A stretch of DNA of 64,000 nucleotides, from assembly GCA_009731375.1 (NCBI GenBank), contig BJOX01000027.1, positions 3,590-67,589 on the forward strand. Direction: 5' to 3'. The position numbers were made by a program, and so were the translations under genes. Source of the DNA: Paulinella micropora (taxonomy: Eukaryota > Cercozoa > Imbricatea > Euglyphida). Of this stretch, positions 42,617-52,481 are shown one piece after another (position 1 is the first letter of the stretch; each line of letters begins with the position of its first letter). The notes beneath the pieces were generated by a model that was not told the DNA's origin, made no database searches, and was given only the letters and a program-made list of their open reading frames with translations.

Positions 42617-44122
42617 ATGCCCGTCCAATATGGAGGAGAACTTACACACAGCCAGAGCGAGCTTATCCGCGGTAAGTATTCGCTTAACAAACTTACTGCC
42701 CGCGAAAGTCTTGCGACTATACCTATTACCACCGTCGGAGGAATTGAATCAACTTTTGAAATTCCAACTCGTCCTTTGAACCTTGCGAGGTCTGTTTTGC
42801 GATTTACTTACACACCAGAGTCGGCCAATGCTGGTGGAAGGTATAACCGAATTCCAATGGACTGCCTTCCAATGATTAAGACAATTGAACTACGAAGTCG
42901 AAGCGGGCAGTATCTGTGTAATCTTCAACACGTGGGAAATTACACTAAGATGATTTGGAAACCTGAGATTTCCTATGATAGATTTATGGCACTGGATAAC
43001 CACGGGGCTGGGTCTGGTTATGGTGCTATGCATCAAAAGTGTAATGTTGATAATCGTGCCACAACCGCCTTTAACGACGATGTGGTTGCTGGTCAGCAAG
43101 CCAGTAATGCTACCGTGGCAAATTTTGCCGACCAGGCTCAATTGCGAGCTGTGCTTGATTTATACGGAACTGCTATTGCGGGAGCAATTTCTCCTCCATC
43201 TATCGCAGCCCGCCGTCATAATGATTTGCTCATCGCAAACGGAACTGGTGCTGCCTCTGTTGTAGATGTCGCTTATGAGGAGGCTAAGTATTTTGAAGGA
43301 GGAGGCAATAACTCCGCTACTCCCGTTATCAATGTTTCTATTCCTCTCGGTATGCTTTTTGGAACCATTTTTGAAATTGATAAGACCATTGGTTTTAATG
43401 AAATTCTTGACTTGAGGATTGTGTGGGAGGGCACGAACAAAACATTGTTTTATGGAACTGATGCCCTTAGTGTTGGAGCAGGAGCGACGATGGCTGCACG
43501 GGCAGCAAATATTACTAACCTCAACCTCTTTCTCGCGGTTGAAACCGACCCGAACGTTATCTTGGGTGTTCAACAAAAGATTGCGGGTGAAGGCTTTTCG
43601 TTCAAGACCGAATACCCTCTCTCTTGGAAAACTAATCTCGCGGCGGGCACTCAGTCATTTGTTTTGAAGATGAACCGCTCGCAGGGTGAGAGAATTTGCC
43701 GAATTTACACTAGCGGGTTTAATAATACAGAAACTTCAAACACCGCATTTGATTGCGATAACCGAGCACAGGCTAAGATTACTTCTTATTACACTACTTT
43801 GGATAGTAATAGAATTCAGCAGTTTGATATCGCTTGTGCCCGCGATGAAGACTATATGCTATTGAAGGAAAAAATTAAGGGGTCAGCTATTTTGAACTCT
43901 AATGTGTATAAATATAACTGGTTCCACGTTGATTTCTGGGACCACAACCGCCCGCTTTATGACAAGAGAGAAGAAGAGGGTTATGAAGTGGCAGGTCTGT
44001 CCTTGGACACCGAACGACGATACGAGTGGAGTGCGGAAGGCGCAGCACAATTGAATTATTATACTTATGCTATTCTTCAAAGAACCGTTGTTGTTAAGGG
44101 AATTGAAATTTTGATGTCGTAG
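42617..44122 (+). CDS. Major capsid protein (double jelly-roll)
   Basis: 501 aa starting MPVQYGGELTHSQSELIRGK. I assign it as MCP from position (after penton, with protease and ATPase upstream), length, late-gene leader and terminator, and a sequence style typical of Polinton capsids: TTVGGIESTFEIPTRPLNLA, a WEGTNKTLF strand, and an ending LNYYTYAILQRTVVVKGIEI. The protein would form hexon-like trimers of an icosahedral particle. The frame is intact. Confidence 0.85.
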   Translation: MPVQYGGELTHSQSELIRGKYSLNKLTARESLATIPITTVGGIESTFEIPTRPLNLARSVLRFTYTPESANAGGRYNRIPMDCLPMIKTIELRSRSGQYLCNLQHVGNYTKMIWKPEISYDRFMALDNHGAGSGYGAMHQKCNVDNRATTAFNDDVVAGQQASNATVANFADQAQLRAVLDLYGTAIAGAISPPSIAARRHNDLLIANGTGAASVVDVAYEEAKYFEGGGNNSATPVINVSIPLGMLFGTIFEIDKTIGFNEILDLRIVWEGTNKTLFYGTDALSVGAGATMAARAANITNLNLFLAVETDPNVILGVQQKIAGEGFSFKTEYPLSWKTNLAAGTQSFVLKMNRSQGERICRIYTSGFNNTETSNTAFDCDNRAQAKITSYYTTLDSNRIQQFDIACARDEDYMLLKEKIKGSAILNSNVYKYNWFHVDFWDHNRPLYDKREEEGYEVAGLSLDTERRYEWSAEGAAQLNYYTYAILQRTVVVKGIEILMS

Positions 44123-44124
44123 TA

Positions 44125-44136
44125 GGGGCAAGCCCC
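44125..44136 (+). terminator. 3' hairpin after MCP
   Basis: GGGGCAAGCCCC two bases after the stop, followed by CACACCCCCGCC. Nearly identical to the hairpin at 45496. Confidence 0.65.
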
Positions 44137-44229
44137 CACACCCCCGCCAGTGAGGTAATTATTAATTTTGTTAGTTAATTTTTTTTTTTTTGATAATATA
44201 GGAATTTACACAAAACATTTTTTGAGGTT

Positions 44230-44241
44230 GTAGGAGCCTAC
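44230..44241 (+). promoter_or_regulatory. Short 5' leader hairpin before the adhesin-like gene
   Basis: GTAGGAGCCTAC, a perfect 12-bp palindrome, lies 1 bp before the ATG and after TTTTTTGAGGTT. It matches the leader of the minor capsid gene with the inner T/A arm removed. Confidence 0.55.
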
Positions 44242-44242
44242 T

Positions 44243-45495
44243 ATGTATCACCAGCGAAATTTAGTAGCACAAAATCCAGACGGCGACTTCGTAAATGTCA
44301 AAGTCGGGTATGATGGGCGAATTAAAACTGATAATATGAAAACCGCCTTTGGTGAAACATTAACCAGTTCATTAACACCAGTATTACAGGAAATCTTTCC
44401 CTACACAGTTAATACACGGATATGGACATTAACGGAAACAAAGGCGACAGTTTCATTTGATACGAACATGGCTAAATTAGAAACAGAAGGAAAGACAAAT
44501 GCTACTGCGGTATTAACGAGTAAAAAAAGAATAAAATACAGAACGGGTATGGGCGTCCTGTGTCGCTTTACTGCCTTATGGGAAACAGATGAAACCAAAG
44601 ATTATCGCTCATTTATTGGAATAGGAGAAAGTGATGGCAACAATGGGTTCTATTTTTGGAAAGATAATGAGGACGGAATGCTCATTCTTCATTCCATAGC
44701 AGGAAATGACGACTTCATACCACAAGCAGACTGGGATGACCCTTGTGATGGAACAGGAGATATGCCTTACATTGATTGGACGAAGGGAAATGTATTTCAA
44801 ATTCAATTTCAATACTTGGGATTTGGGGCTATTAAGTTTTCAATTGAGAACCCAGAGACTGGCGAATTTCAATTAATACACACTATTAAATATGCGAATG
44901 CTCATACGGGAGTTAGTCTGCGGAATACGACTTTACCCTTCTCCGCTAATATATCTAATTATGCTGCGGGTGATGGTGTCCAAATTCTAAAAACTGCTAG
45001 TGTCGGATTGTTTGTTGAAGGCACCAACACCGTTAATTCAAGCATATCAAACGAAGCGGAAGGAGAAAAAAGGCAACCACTACTGAAAGCCCAATTCTAA
45101 CAATAAAAAATAAAACAACTTTTAATGGTGTTGCGACCAATTATTCAATCGTTTATCCAACACTAGTGAGCATATCAAACGAAGATAACAAGGTTAATAA
45201 AGTGCGAATTGTAAAAACGAGTGGAGCACTTACTGGCGAGAACTTCGTTGATATTGATGCCAAAACTTCAATAGTATCAAAGGACAACAGCGCTACTGCT
45301 CTTGGTGGTGCTGTTATTAGCGATGTTATTGTTAAACTTTATGTTAATGCTACTTCTAGCCAACTTATTGACCTGCGAACTTACGATATACAACTCGCAC
45401 CTGGCGAAAATCTAACATTTTTACAACAGTCTGTCTCTACTGTTGCGAATGGAGGAAATGTAAGTGTTATAGTTAATTTCTTAGAAGACCACTAG
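44243..45495 (+). pseudogene. Adhesin-like structural protein, split by a frameshift in an A6 tract
   Basis: The first ORF (44243-45100, 285 aa) starts MYHQRNLVAQNPDGDFVNVK and contains a beta-sandwich-like region (NGFYFWKDNEDGMLILHSIA). At 45066-45071 (AAAAAA) the homologous frame moves back by one; the shifted frame reads TTTESPILTIKNKTTFNG and continues into the second ORF (to 45495), which has no ATG. So this is one ~415-aa gene broken by one base, or an assembly error. The canonical slippery heptamer is not met. Likely a late virion surface protein, since it carries the late leader and terminator. Confidence 0.7.
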
Positions 45496-45511
45496 TAGGG
45501 GCAAGCCCCTA
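45496..45511 (+). terminator. 3' hairpin after the adhesin-like gene
   Basis: TAGGGGCAAGCCCCTA, a perfect 6-bp stem with a 4-nt loop directly after the stop codon, followed by CAACCCCCATC. Confidence 0.65.
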
Positions 45512-45576
45512 CAACCCCCATCGCGGAAGCAAAAAAAAATAAATTAATAAGTTTTTGAGAAATCTCCACAAAGCTT

Positions 45577-45864
45577 CTACAATTGAAGCTGTTTGAATAT
45601 TTCTTTTTTTAGCTCTGGATAGTTGTCTAGAAATGGTTGCTTCGCCATCCATCTTAAATATTGGGTATCAAATACAACCACATCGGCGACTGTCTTTCCC
45701 TTATATTTTCCCATAGGTATCTTTCCTTGTTCTTGAAGTTTCTTGTTTTCTGATTTGTATTCATTAATGTGTCCATCAATTACTTGCTTAATTTCTTGTA
45801 AAGTAAATGTTCTGTCTTTGTTGCTGACAGATAGCTGTTCAAATTTTTCACAAAGCTTTTGCAT
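45577..45864 (-). CDS. DUF3820-like small protein
   Basis: 95 aa. The C-terminal half IPMGKYKGKTVADVVVFDTQ then YLRWMAKQPF fits the DUF3820 pattern (PFGKYKG.......YL.WL), a small domain also found at the end of some exonucleases. The N-terminal half is a helix. It reads against the late genes, from a promoter shared with the lipase. It may act in DNA replication or repair; the role is inferred only. Confidence 0.6.
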   Translation of the reverse strand: MQKLCEKFEQLSVSNKDRTFTLQEIKQVIDGHINEYKSENKKLQEQGKIPMGKYKGKTVADVVVFDTQYLRWMAKQPFLDNYPELKKEIFKQLQL

Positions 45865-45934
45865 CGGTGAGTGTAGAGTAGTGAGTATATAGTTGGCAGT
45901 ATAAAAAAATAAAAAATTAAATAATTAATATAGG

Positions 45935-46622
45935 ATGTCCGAGTGGATTAAATTCGTAAAGGCTTACTCTGCTAAGCATAACATAACCTATGGTGAAGCA
46001 TTGAAAAAGGCGGGCAAGGAATACAGAAAGCAAAAGGGAGGCAGTGCGGAGTTGTCAGAGGATGTCTATTTGTCGCGGTCGGATAGAAAAGGTGCTGACG
46101 GTTGGAAACCAGTCGCAAGCAAAGAGAAATCAACAGTGTATGAAAAAGATGGCAAAGCTATTTGTAGCATTTAGAGGTTCAGTAGATAAGCGGGACTTAC
46201 TCACAGATGTCGCATTGGTAAAGGGAGTATTAAAAAGAACACCGAGATACAAAGAAGAGCAGAAGCTGGTTAATGAAGTCATAAAGAAATATGGTAAGGA
46301 TAATGTAGAGCTAACGGGTCATAGCCTTGGAGGAACGATTGCGAAAGACCTGAGCCGACAGACGGGTGTGAACGCGACTACATACAATAAAGGCGCTAGC
46401 ACGAGAGACCTCATTGAAGGAGTGATTGACAGAGTGGCGGTGAAAATAAACCCAAAAGGGAAAAGGGCTAAGACGGCGAAGCTGACCACGAACTACCGAA
46501 CAGCATTTGATCCCGTTTCATTGTTAGGGGCTACGGCTGTAAATACTAAGTTAGTGAAACCAAAAAAAGGAATTCATACGATTAGAAGCTTCAAAGGTAG
46601 GGGCAAAAAGGCAAAAAAATAA
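45935..46622 (+). pseudogene. GHSLGG lipase/esterase with N-terminal YGEALK domain, frameshifted
   Basis: The first ORF (45935-46174) encodes WIKFVKAYSAKHNITYGEAL, a small N-terminal motif seen in NCLDV-type proteins, and runs to KDGKAI. The homologous frame then shifts near 46162: FVAFRGSVDKRDLLTDV and the nucleophile elbow ELTGHSLGGTIAKDL lie in the second ORF, to 46622. The C-terminal region is basic (KGRGKKAKK). It resembles class-3-type lipases; in a virion it could act on host membranes during entry. Broken as assembled. Confidence 0.72.
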
Positions 46623-46647
46623 ATTTTTCTTTTTATTGCTTTTTCAT

Positions 46648-49600
46648 TTAATATCCAAACGGTCTTGTTTCAATCGCATTGTCTACAATACCTATAATAT
46701 TTCTTTTGGTGTAAGTAAAGCTGAATATTTTTTCTAAGTATTCACTCGTTATTTTTTTCTGTTGTTTATCTCTCGTTATCTTGCTGTTTTCTACAATAAC
46801 AACTTTACCAGATTTTTCAATTCGTTTAGCTATCAATTTTTCTTCCTGAGTTTTAAGCAACTCTAACAATTCATTCTTGCCGTTCTCAATAAGGTCGTTG
46901 TTTTTAATTCCAAGTCCGCAACTAATGACACTTAACATATTTGGTAAATTTAATGATTTATTGTTTTCATAATTCATACTAAAGCCTTTGACTTTCATAC
47001 TTGCTTTGCCGTTATCTAAGACATATCCATAACACTTTGGTCCGCCTCCGATAAAGGTCATAATCTTTGCTCCGTGTAGTTCGTCCGTCCATTCGCCTAA
47101 CAACTTACCCGTTTTCACATCTGTTTCGCCTTTCGTTAAGTCTGTTGTGTATATGACACTGTCGGTATCGTGGTATAGAACTCTGTTGTCTAGTTTGTCC
47201 ATCATCTCATATAGTCTAATCCTCGCGTGGCAAGTCGTAAATAAAGCAACTACAATATTTGTTTTTACGGGGTCGCTTACCGCATCCTGTTTAAGGTCAT
47301 AACTCGCTTCTATTATTTTGTCGTTAATAATGTTTATGTTTATGTTATCAACTGACTTATCGTTCATTAACTTGTATAAGGTATCTTTATCTTTAATCAT
47401 TTTGTTTTGAGTTTTGTTTTGCTTTTCACCAAACTTGCCCCACAGGCTATTCAAGCACAACTTAGCAACCGCTCGCCGTCCTGGGTTTTCTTCTATTTTG
47501 TTTTCGTCCATCTTAATTCCCATCTTGATTTCCATACTGTCAATGTAGTTTCTTTTTTGTTCCTGTGTAATACAGCCATCAGGATATCCGCTTGACTCTT
47601 GTTTAACCTTTAAGAAAGTTTTTATGTAATCTTTGAAAAGGCTACTGCTCTGCTCCTTCCAGTGCCATACCTCATATACCTTAATTAGCTTGTAGCCTTT
47701 GTCTAAGGCCTTGTAAATTTCGGGTGTTGCCCAAGTGCCAGTTATTGTTCGCTCGTTATCGGTGTGCTTACATTCGGTTTTCTGTTCAGTCATTCCGCAC
47801 TTGTCGCATAAGTAATACATAAGCTTACCTCTATCCGCCTTAGGTAAAACGGGGTGTAGTAATTTTCTGGGCGGTAGCATCTTAACCTTAGACACTCCGA
47901 AATATTCTCTGTTTATGATTTTGTTTCTCATCTCCTTTCGGTCGTCGTCATTTGATGGCCGTATGATTTCGTGGTGTCCGCTAGGGTAAAGGTCGTAAAA
48001 CATAACGGTCGGATACAGAGAGCATATGTCAATGTATGTTGCGTATTCATCGTTGTGCCGTGCTTTCCAATACAATGTTAGAGCATCCGTTCTACCCCCA
48101 AACATTGCTTCTCGCGGGTTCAGTCCTTCTTGTTCAGTAATTCGTTCATTAGTATCTTCCGCTAGGCTTTCACTTGTTTTCATTAATCTCCATTCACATT
48201 CCCAGATAGATACTAGTTTGCTGACTTGTTTGCTTAGTTCTTTTTCTCGTCTCATTGTTGCCTTGTATAGTTCGCCCATTGTCTTGTTCTTCTTGGTATT
48301 AATTGTATTACCATTGAAGCACTTTGGACATCCGTGCCAGAGACATCCGTGAAATTCGTAAGCGGTTTTCGTCTTTTCATCCCAGCCATCTACATAAATA
48401 GTTGAGTCGCCAATACGAAACATCTTTTCACCACCATTGAAAGCGTGTTTAATATCCGTTTGGTCTAACCTGCTTCTGTAAGCTATCCATTCAACACAAG
48501 CCCGAGAGGTAATCCTGTTTTGCTTTTGAGCCTTCAACACAGCAATTGAATTCTCTGGCATAAACTTAGCACGATACAAAGCAATAACACAACTCGCAAT
48601 AGTTGTATATTGAAACGGGTCAATACCGAATTCTAGAAACTGCTTCCTAAAATCCATACAGCCCCTTCTCAAAATGTCAACATCGCTATGACAGTATTCA
48701 GCGATTTCCTTCTGCATATCAAATGTGTTGTTTCTTTGGCTCTCATACCATTCTAAGAATTCAGCTCTTTTCTTACCTTTCATCGTGTCGTATCCGTAGT
48801 GTTTTTTATGAGGCATCACACCAACATAATTTTTGTTCTTATGCGTATTGAAGAAGTGAGGAAAGAAACCCTTTTTAAGTTCTTCAATCCGAATGTTTTG
48901 GGAAAATCAGCCAGAGGCATAGTCAAGAAACTGAGACTATCAATGAAGCGGTATTTCTTCAAAGTCATCATCATTATCTTACCACCCTGATAAATGACGA
49001 ATGGTGCCTGCCCGTTATCCACCAACCACTTAAGAATAAACTGACAGTCATAACCGCGACTGTTATGAGCAATGAATGTAAAGCCGTTGTGCTTAGATTC
49101 AAAAACCCACTTACAGAAATCATCAATGTTCTTATGGATAACTGGTGGTTCCTTAGCATCGTAATACTGGCTTTCCGAATGATTAACAATGTGCTCGCCA
49201 GTATCCTGTGTCGCTTCAAAGTCAAAGAATATGTAGTTATCTGAAAAAGGTAATATGTCTTTTTTCACGATTTCGCATTGGTGTTCAAGTGGTTTTAGTT
49301 CCTTACAATTACAGCATTTCGCATATCCGCACTTGTGTTTGTCTTTCTTCCTGTAATTAAGTCCGCACGAAAGACATTTAGATTTGATATCGCAGTTCGT
49401 CTTCTTGTGATTGTTGAAACATACAGTATTTGGAAACTTTCTATTACATGAATAACAATCAGTCCAATTGTTTTTATCGTTGATACCCTTACAGTCTTTG
49501 GTTTCGCAGATATTACATTTAGATTCGCAGGCGTGCCTTTCCATATAGCCCCTTAAACATAACTCACAGAAATTCTTTTTACTTACCATAGACTTCATAT

Positions 49601-50557
49601 TGATTATGGCATCGTAGTGGTTCTCTGTCTTAAGTATGTAAAGGTTCGTAAGTCGCTCGCCTGCCTCATCAAGTAAATCTGTCTTATAAACAATCTTGTC
49701 AGGAAATTCAACAATAACCAGATTGTATTTAATGTGGATAGCAAATGTATTAATTTCAGGAATACCGCACACATCCTGAATGACTTTCGCTTCTTCGTGT
49801 AGTTTCAAAGCTATCTCCTCCTGTATTTTTCGTCCCATCATTATTGTCTTGTATTTTTTATGTTTTTCAATTTTTGCTTTTACTACAACAATTGCTCTGG
49901 CTAAGCATATGTTGTCTGTATTATTAATTTGAATTACTCCTCTCTTTTTATATACATCCAATTTATTAATTACTTGAAGCCTCGTTCCGCCCGTTGGCAT
50001 TTCAACAGATTTCAAAACGAATCTAAATTTATCCATATTAGAACCCTTTTCATCTGTATAAAGGCTTTCGTTGCTTTGAAATAATGCTGACAATCTTTCC
50101 AAAACATCGCTAACAGAAATCTCGTTAAGCTTTTTCAACTTTGTAGATACTGCTCCATAGTAATCTACAAACTTGATGCTTACACTAACCATACTTCCCT
50201 GTTTCTGTCTTTTGATAAAGTCATTCAGGATTATCTCAATAAACTGTAGAATATCATCCATACTGAAAGAAGTGAAGTTGCCTCTAATCCTAACCCAATA
50301 CTGGCTTTCATTAACACCCAGAATGTGTTCTTTCTATCTACGTGTTTGATTTCGTAGTTAGCATACCGCATTAAGTCTTTCACCTTTTCTTTTCTTTCTC
50401 TCACTTTCGCTTCAAACTGAGGCGGTAATGGTGGTGCTACTGGAATACCTTGTTTCTGTTCCTCAAAGTAAACAGCACCTCTTACTCGGTTCAAGTAATT
50501 TTGGGCCGTTGTTGTATCCACCTTATACTTTCTAGTCTTCGGTATTATATACAGCAC
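46648..50557 (-). pseudogene. Protein-primed-type family B DNA polymerase, three ORF pieces
   Basis: Order on the minus strand: N-terminal piece 50557-50231 (starts MLYIIPKTRKYKVDTTTAQN), middle 50261-48816, C-terminal 48819-46648. The middle has a Cys-rich zinc-binding region (CNICETKDC, CYSCNRKF, CLSCGLNYR) and Exo I FFDFEATQD and Exo II AHNSRGYDCQF. The C-terminal piece has YEFHGCLWHGCPKC, motif A DICSLYPTVMF (D264), motif B KLCLNSLWGKFG and motif C YHDTDS (549-554). Frame changes near 50300 and 48873 (an A-run). It replicates the element from its terminal repeats. All catalytic motifs are present. Confidence 0.9.
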
Positions 50558-50689
50558 ATCTTGACCCCTAACAGTTTTGATTTCATAATTAATTTTTTAT
50601 TCCCTAAATTTGTCCAACCTATATGTCTTACCGTTGTAAGTGTGTGTCTCCATGGTATATATTGGTTAACAAATTTTTTTTGAAAATTA

Positions 50690-50900
50690 AATAATTATCT
50701 CAATCGTCTGCCCCCGCCGTGGTCCGCCGTGTGCTCCCCGTGTCTATATATACGGGGGGCCCTATGTTTAGATGGAAATTAGGGTGGGGCGGGCGGTGCT
50801 GGCTGGGCGGGCGGGGCTGGCGGGGCGGGCGGTGTTGGCGGTGCGGTCTGGGCTTCTCTTTCTCTTTTTTCTCTTTTCAACCATTCTATTACACCTTCAC
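50690..50900. other. GC-rich GGGCGGGC segment beside TATATA
   Basis: CTATATATACGGGG is followed by repeated GGGCGGGCGG(T/G)GCTGGC units, unlike the AT-rich rest of element B. It lies just upstream of PolB and could be promoter or a disordered Pro-rich coding tail of the zinc-finger gene on the minus strand. Confidence 0.4.
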
Positions 50901-51234
50901 CTTTTTTTTGCTGATTTAAGGTTAAGATTTTTCCAAAACCCAGCTCTGATTTCATCGCTAGAAATAATAAATATTTTAATACCTGATTTTTTAAAATCTT
51001 CTACCATTTTTTCCTCTTTTTGCTTTTCATTAATTTCTTGTTTTTTAACAATTTCTTGTTTTTCAACAATTGTATTTTCTCCAATTTGAATGTGCTTAGT
51101 CGCTTGCAATCTTCGCATAAGTTCTTTTTCTTCTTCAATAAAGTCTTTGTGTTTTTTGTTTGTAAATGTCTTCGTATTCCCGAGACATTAATTATTGAAC
51201 CGCAATCGCATTCAAATTTTGTAGTCTCTGCCAT
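50897..51234 (-). pseudogene. Zinc-finger protein with coiled coil, frameshifted
   Basis: The start MAETTKFECDCGSIINVSGI then RRHLQTKNTK follows the CxCG...H...H pattern shared with the neighbour at 51289. The frame changes near 51110 in an A/T-rich run; the continuing frame (51118-50897) is KQEIVKKQEINEKQKEEK and DFKKSGIKIFIIS. It is probably a single DNA-binding protein; frameshifted or mis-sequenced. Confidence 0.55.
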
Positions 51235-51288
51235 TGTCTGCCCGCTTGTGTCCTATATATAGGGGACTCTCCTGTGTATATATGATAA

Positions 51289-51690
51289 TTAGTGCTGGGC
51301 GGTCAGGGCGAGCGAAGCTGTGTGAATTTTTGATTTCATATGTCTTGCTTTGCTACTCCTATTTATTTCAGCTCCGCATTCACACTTGAAAGGAGTCTTC
51401 TTCCAATTCCTTTTCTTTTCTTTTTTGATTTCTTTTGTTTTCTTATCATAATTAACTTTCCATTCATCATACTTTGGTTTTACTTTTTCATCGTAGTATT
51501 TTTTTGCTTCTTCCATTGCTTGTTCTTGGTTTCTTCGTTTTCCAATACTAAAACTCTTACACATCGTTTGATTTCCTTCTCTCCATTGAATTTTTACCAT
51601 CGGCCTCTTTTCATTATTCTTTAACATAATATATCCTTTTGAAATTGTAAATCTACGACTTGACTTTTTGTCAGTGTCGTCGTTTGTCAT
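51289..51690 (-). CDS. AP2-like plus CxCG zinc-finger DNA-binding protein
   Basis: 133 aa. Residues 10-75 (RRFTISKGYIMLKNNEKRPM, then FSIGKRRNQEQAMEEAKKYY) resemble AP2/integrase-arm three-stranded DNA-binding folds. The C-terminus FKCECGAEINRSSKARHMKS has the CxCG..H..H finger common in large DNA viruses and Polintons. It lies 48 bp inside the right terminal repeat and reads inward; a transcription or replication-origin factor is plausible. Confidence 0.6.
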   Translation of the reverse strand: MTNDDTDKKSSRRFTISKGYIMLKNNEKRPMVKIQWREGNQTMCKSFSIGKRRNQEQAMEEAKKYYDEKVKPKYDEWKVNYDKKTKEIKKEKKRNWKKTPFKCECGAEINRSSKARHMKSKIHTASLALTAQH

Positions 51691-51738
51691 CCTGTCTGTG
51701 TCATATTTTAACGGTATTATTTTAAATATTAAATTCTA

Positions 51739-51831
51739 TTGCCATTTTGTCCCGTGCGGGCCGGCCGGGGTGTGTCTCTGTGTGGCGGGCGTGTATTGAA
51801 AAAGTGTGACGAAGTGGCACTCTATACTACT
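51739..51831. repeat. Right terminal inverted repeat of element B
   Basis: Reverse complement of the left end: identical for 45 bases, then imperfect to about base 93. Confidence 0.95.
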
Positions 51832-51837
51832 GAGCGA
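51832..51837. repeat. Target site duplication, right (GAGCGA)
   Basis: Identical to 30658-30663. The ROCO start codon follows 25 bp later. Confidence 0.9.
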
Positions 51838-51862
51838 CAGCTAAGAAGCTCTAAGCGACAAC

Positions 51863-52399
51863 ATGGAGGCTGCTTTGGCAGCCTCGCGTGGTGGCAATCA
51901 CCATGTCCTGACCGACTTTGTGGTCTGTAATCTATCTTTTTGAGTACTTTTTTGGTGTGTGTGTGTGTTTTTCACTTTACATTGCCTCGCATTCTTTTTT
52001 TGTTGTTGTAACTTTTGCGTCTTTTCGCTTGAAGCTCCTTTCTTTCCATGGTTAAACTTTTGAGTCTTTTGTCTTCATGGGTTAAATGCTGTGTTGCGCA
52101 TGTGTATCCTCTCTGCTTAGGCCAAGTATGACCGCGAGGTGCTAAGTTTCAGCGGAGAAAGTTTGGGAGATTCTGCTGCCTGTGCAGTCGCCCAGGGACT
52201 AAAGGTAAGACTGACACAAACATGAGTACACCTAATTTAAGACAGCGGAAGGTAAAATTTATGAAATGTTGGTGTTTGGTACAGATGAATCGAAGTGGTG
52301 AATAAGTATGTGTGTACGTGTGTGTTACATTGTTTAAGTGTCTGTGTGCTGTCTGTTTCTCTCTCTCTCTCTCTCTTTCTTACTTTCTCTCTCTCTTTC

Positions 52400-52481
<82 letters not shown>

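Larger units (their letters stand above)
30664..51831. mobile_element. Polinton/Maverick element B, complete (21.2 kb)
   Basis: It is bounded by ~93-bp inverted terminal repeats and 6-bp target duplications, and encodes the full Polinton set: rve integrase, PolB, packaging ATPase, adenovirus-like protease, minor and major capsid proteins. It also has a fiber, an adhesin-like protein, a lipase and zinc-finger proteins. The intact ends and near-complete genes imply recent insertion. An amber codon and several single-base indels break the minor capsid, adhesin, lipase, integrase-tail and PolB frames. Confidence 0.95.

Noticed and set aside
45060-45075. Programmed -1 frameshifting in the adhesin-like gene
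   Set aside because: The A6 tract is in the wrong phase for a canonical X XXY YYZ heptamer and other genes in the element have similar homopolymer breaks; mutation or sequencing error is simpler.
45166-45495. Independent gene starting at GTG 45166
   Set aside because: The frame is open and homologous further upstream into the preceding gene; better read as the shifted C-terminus of that gene.
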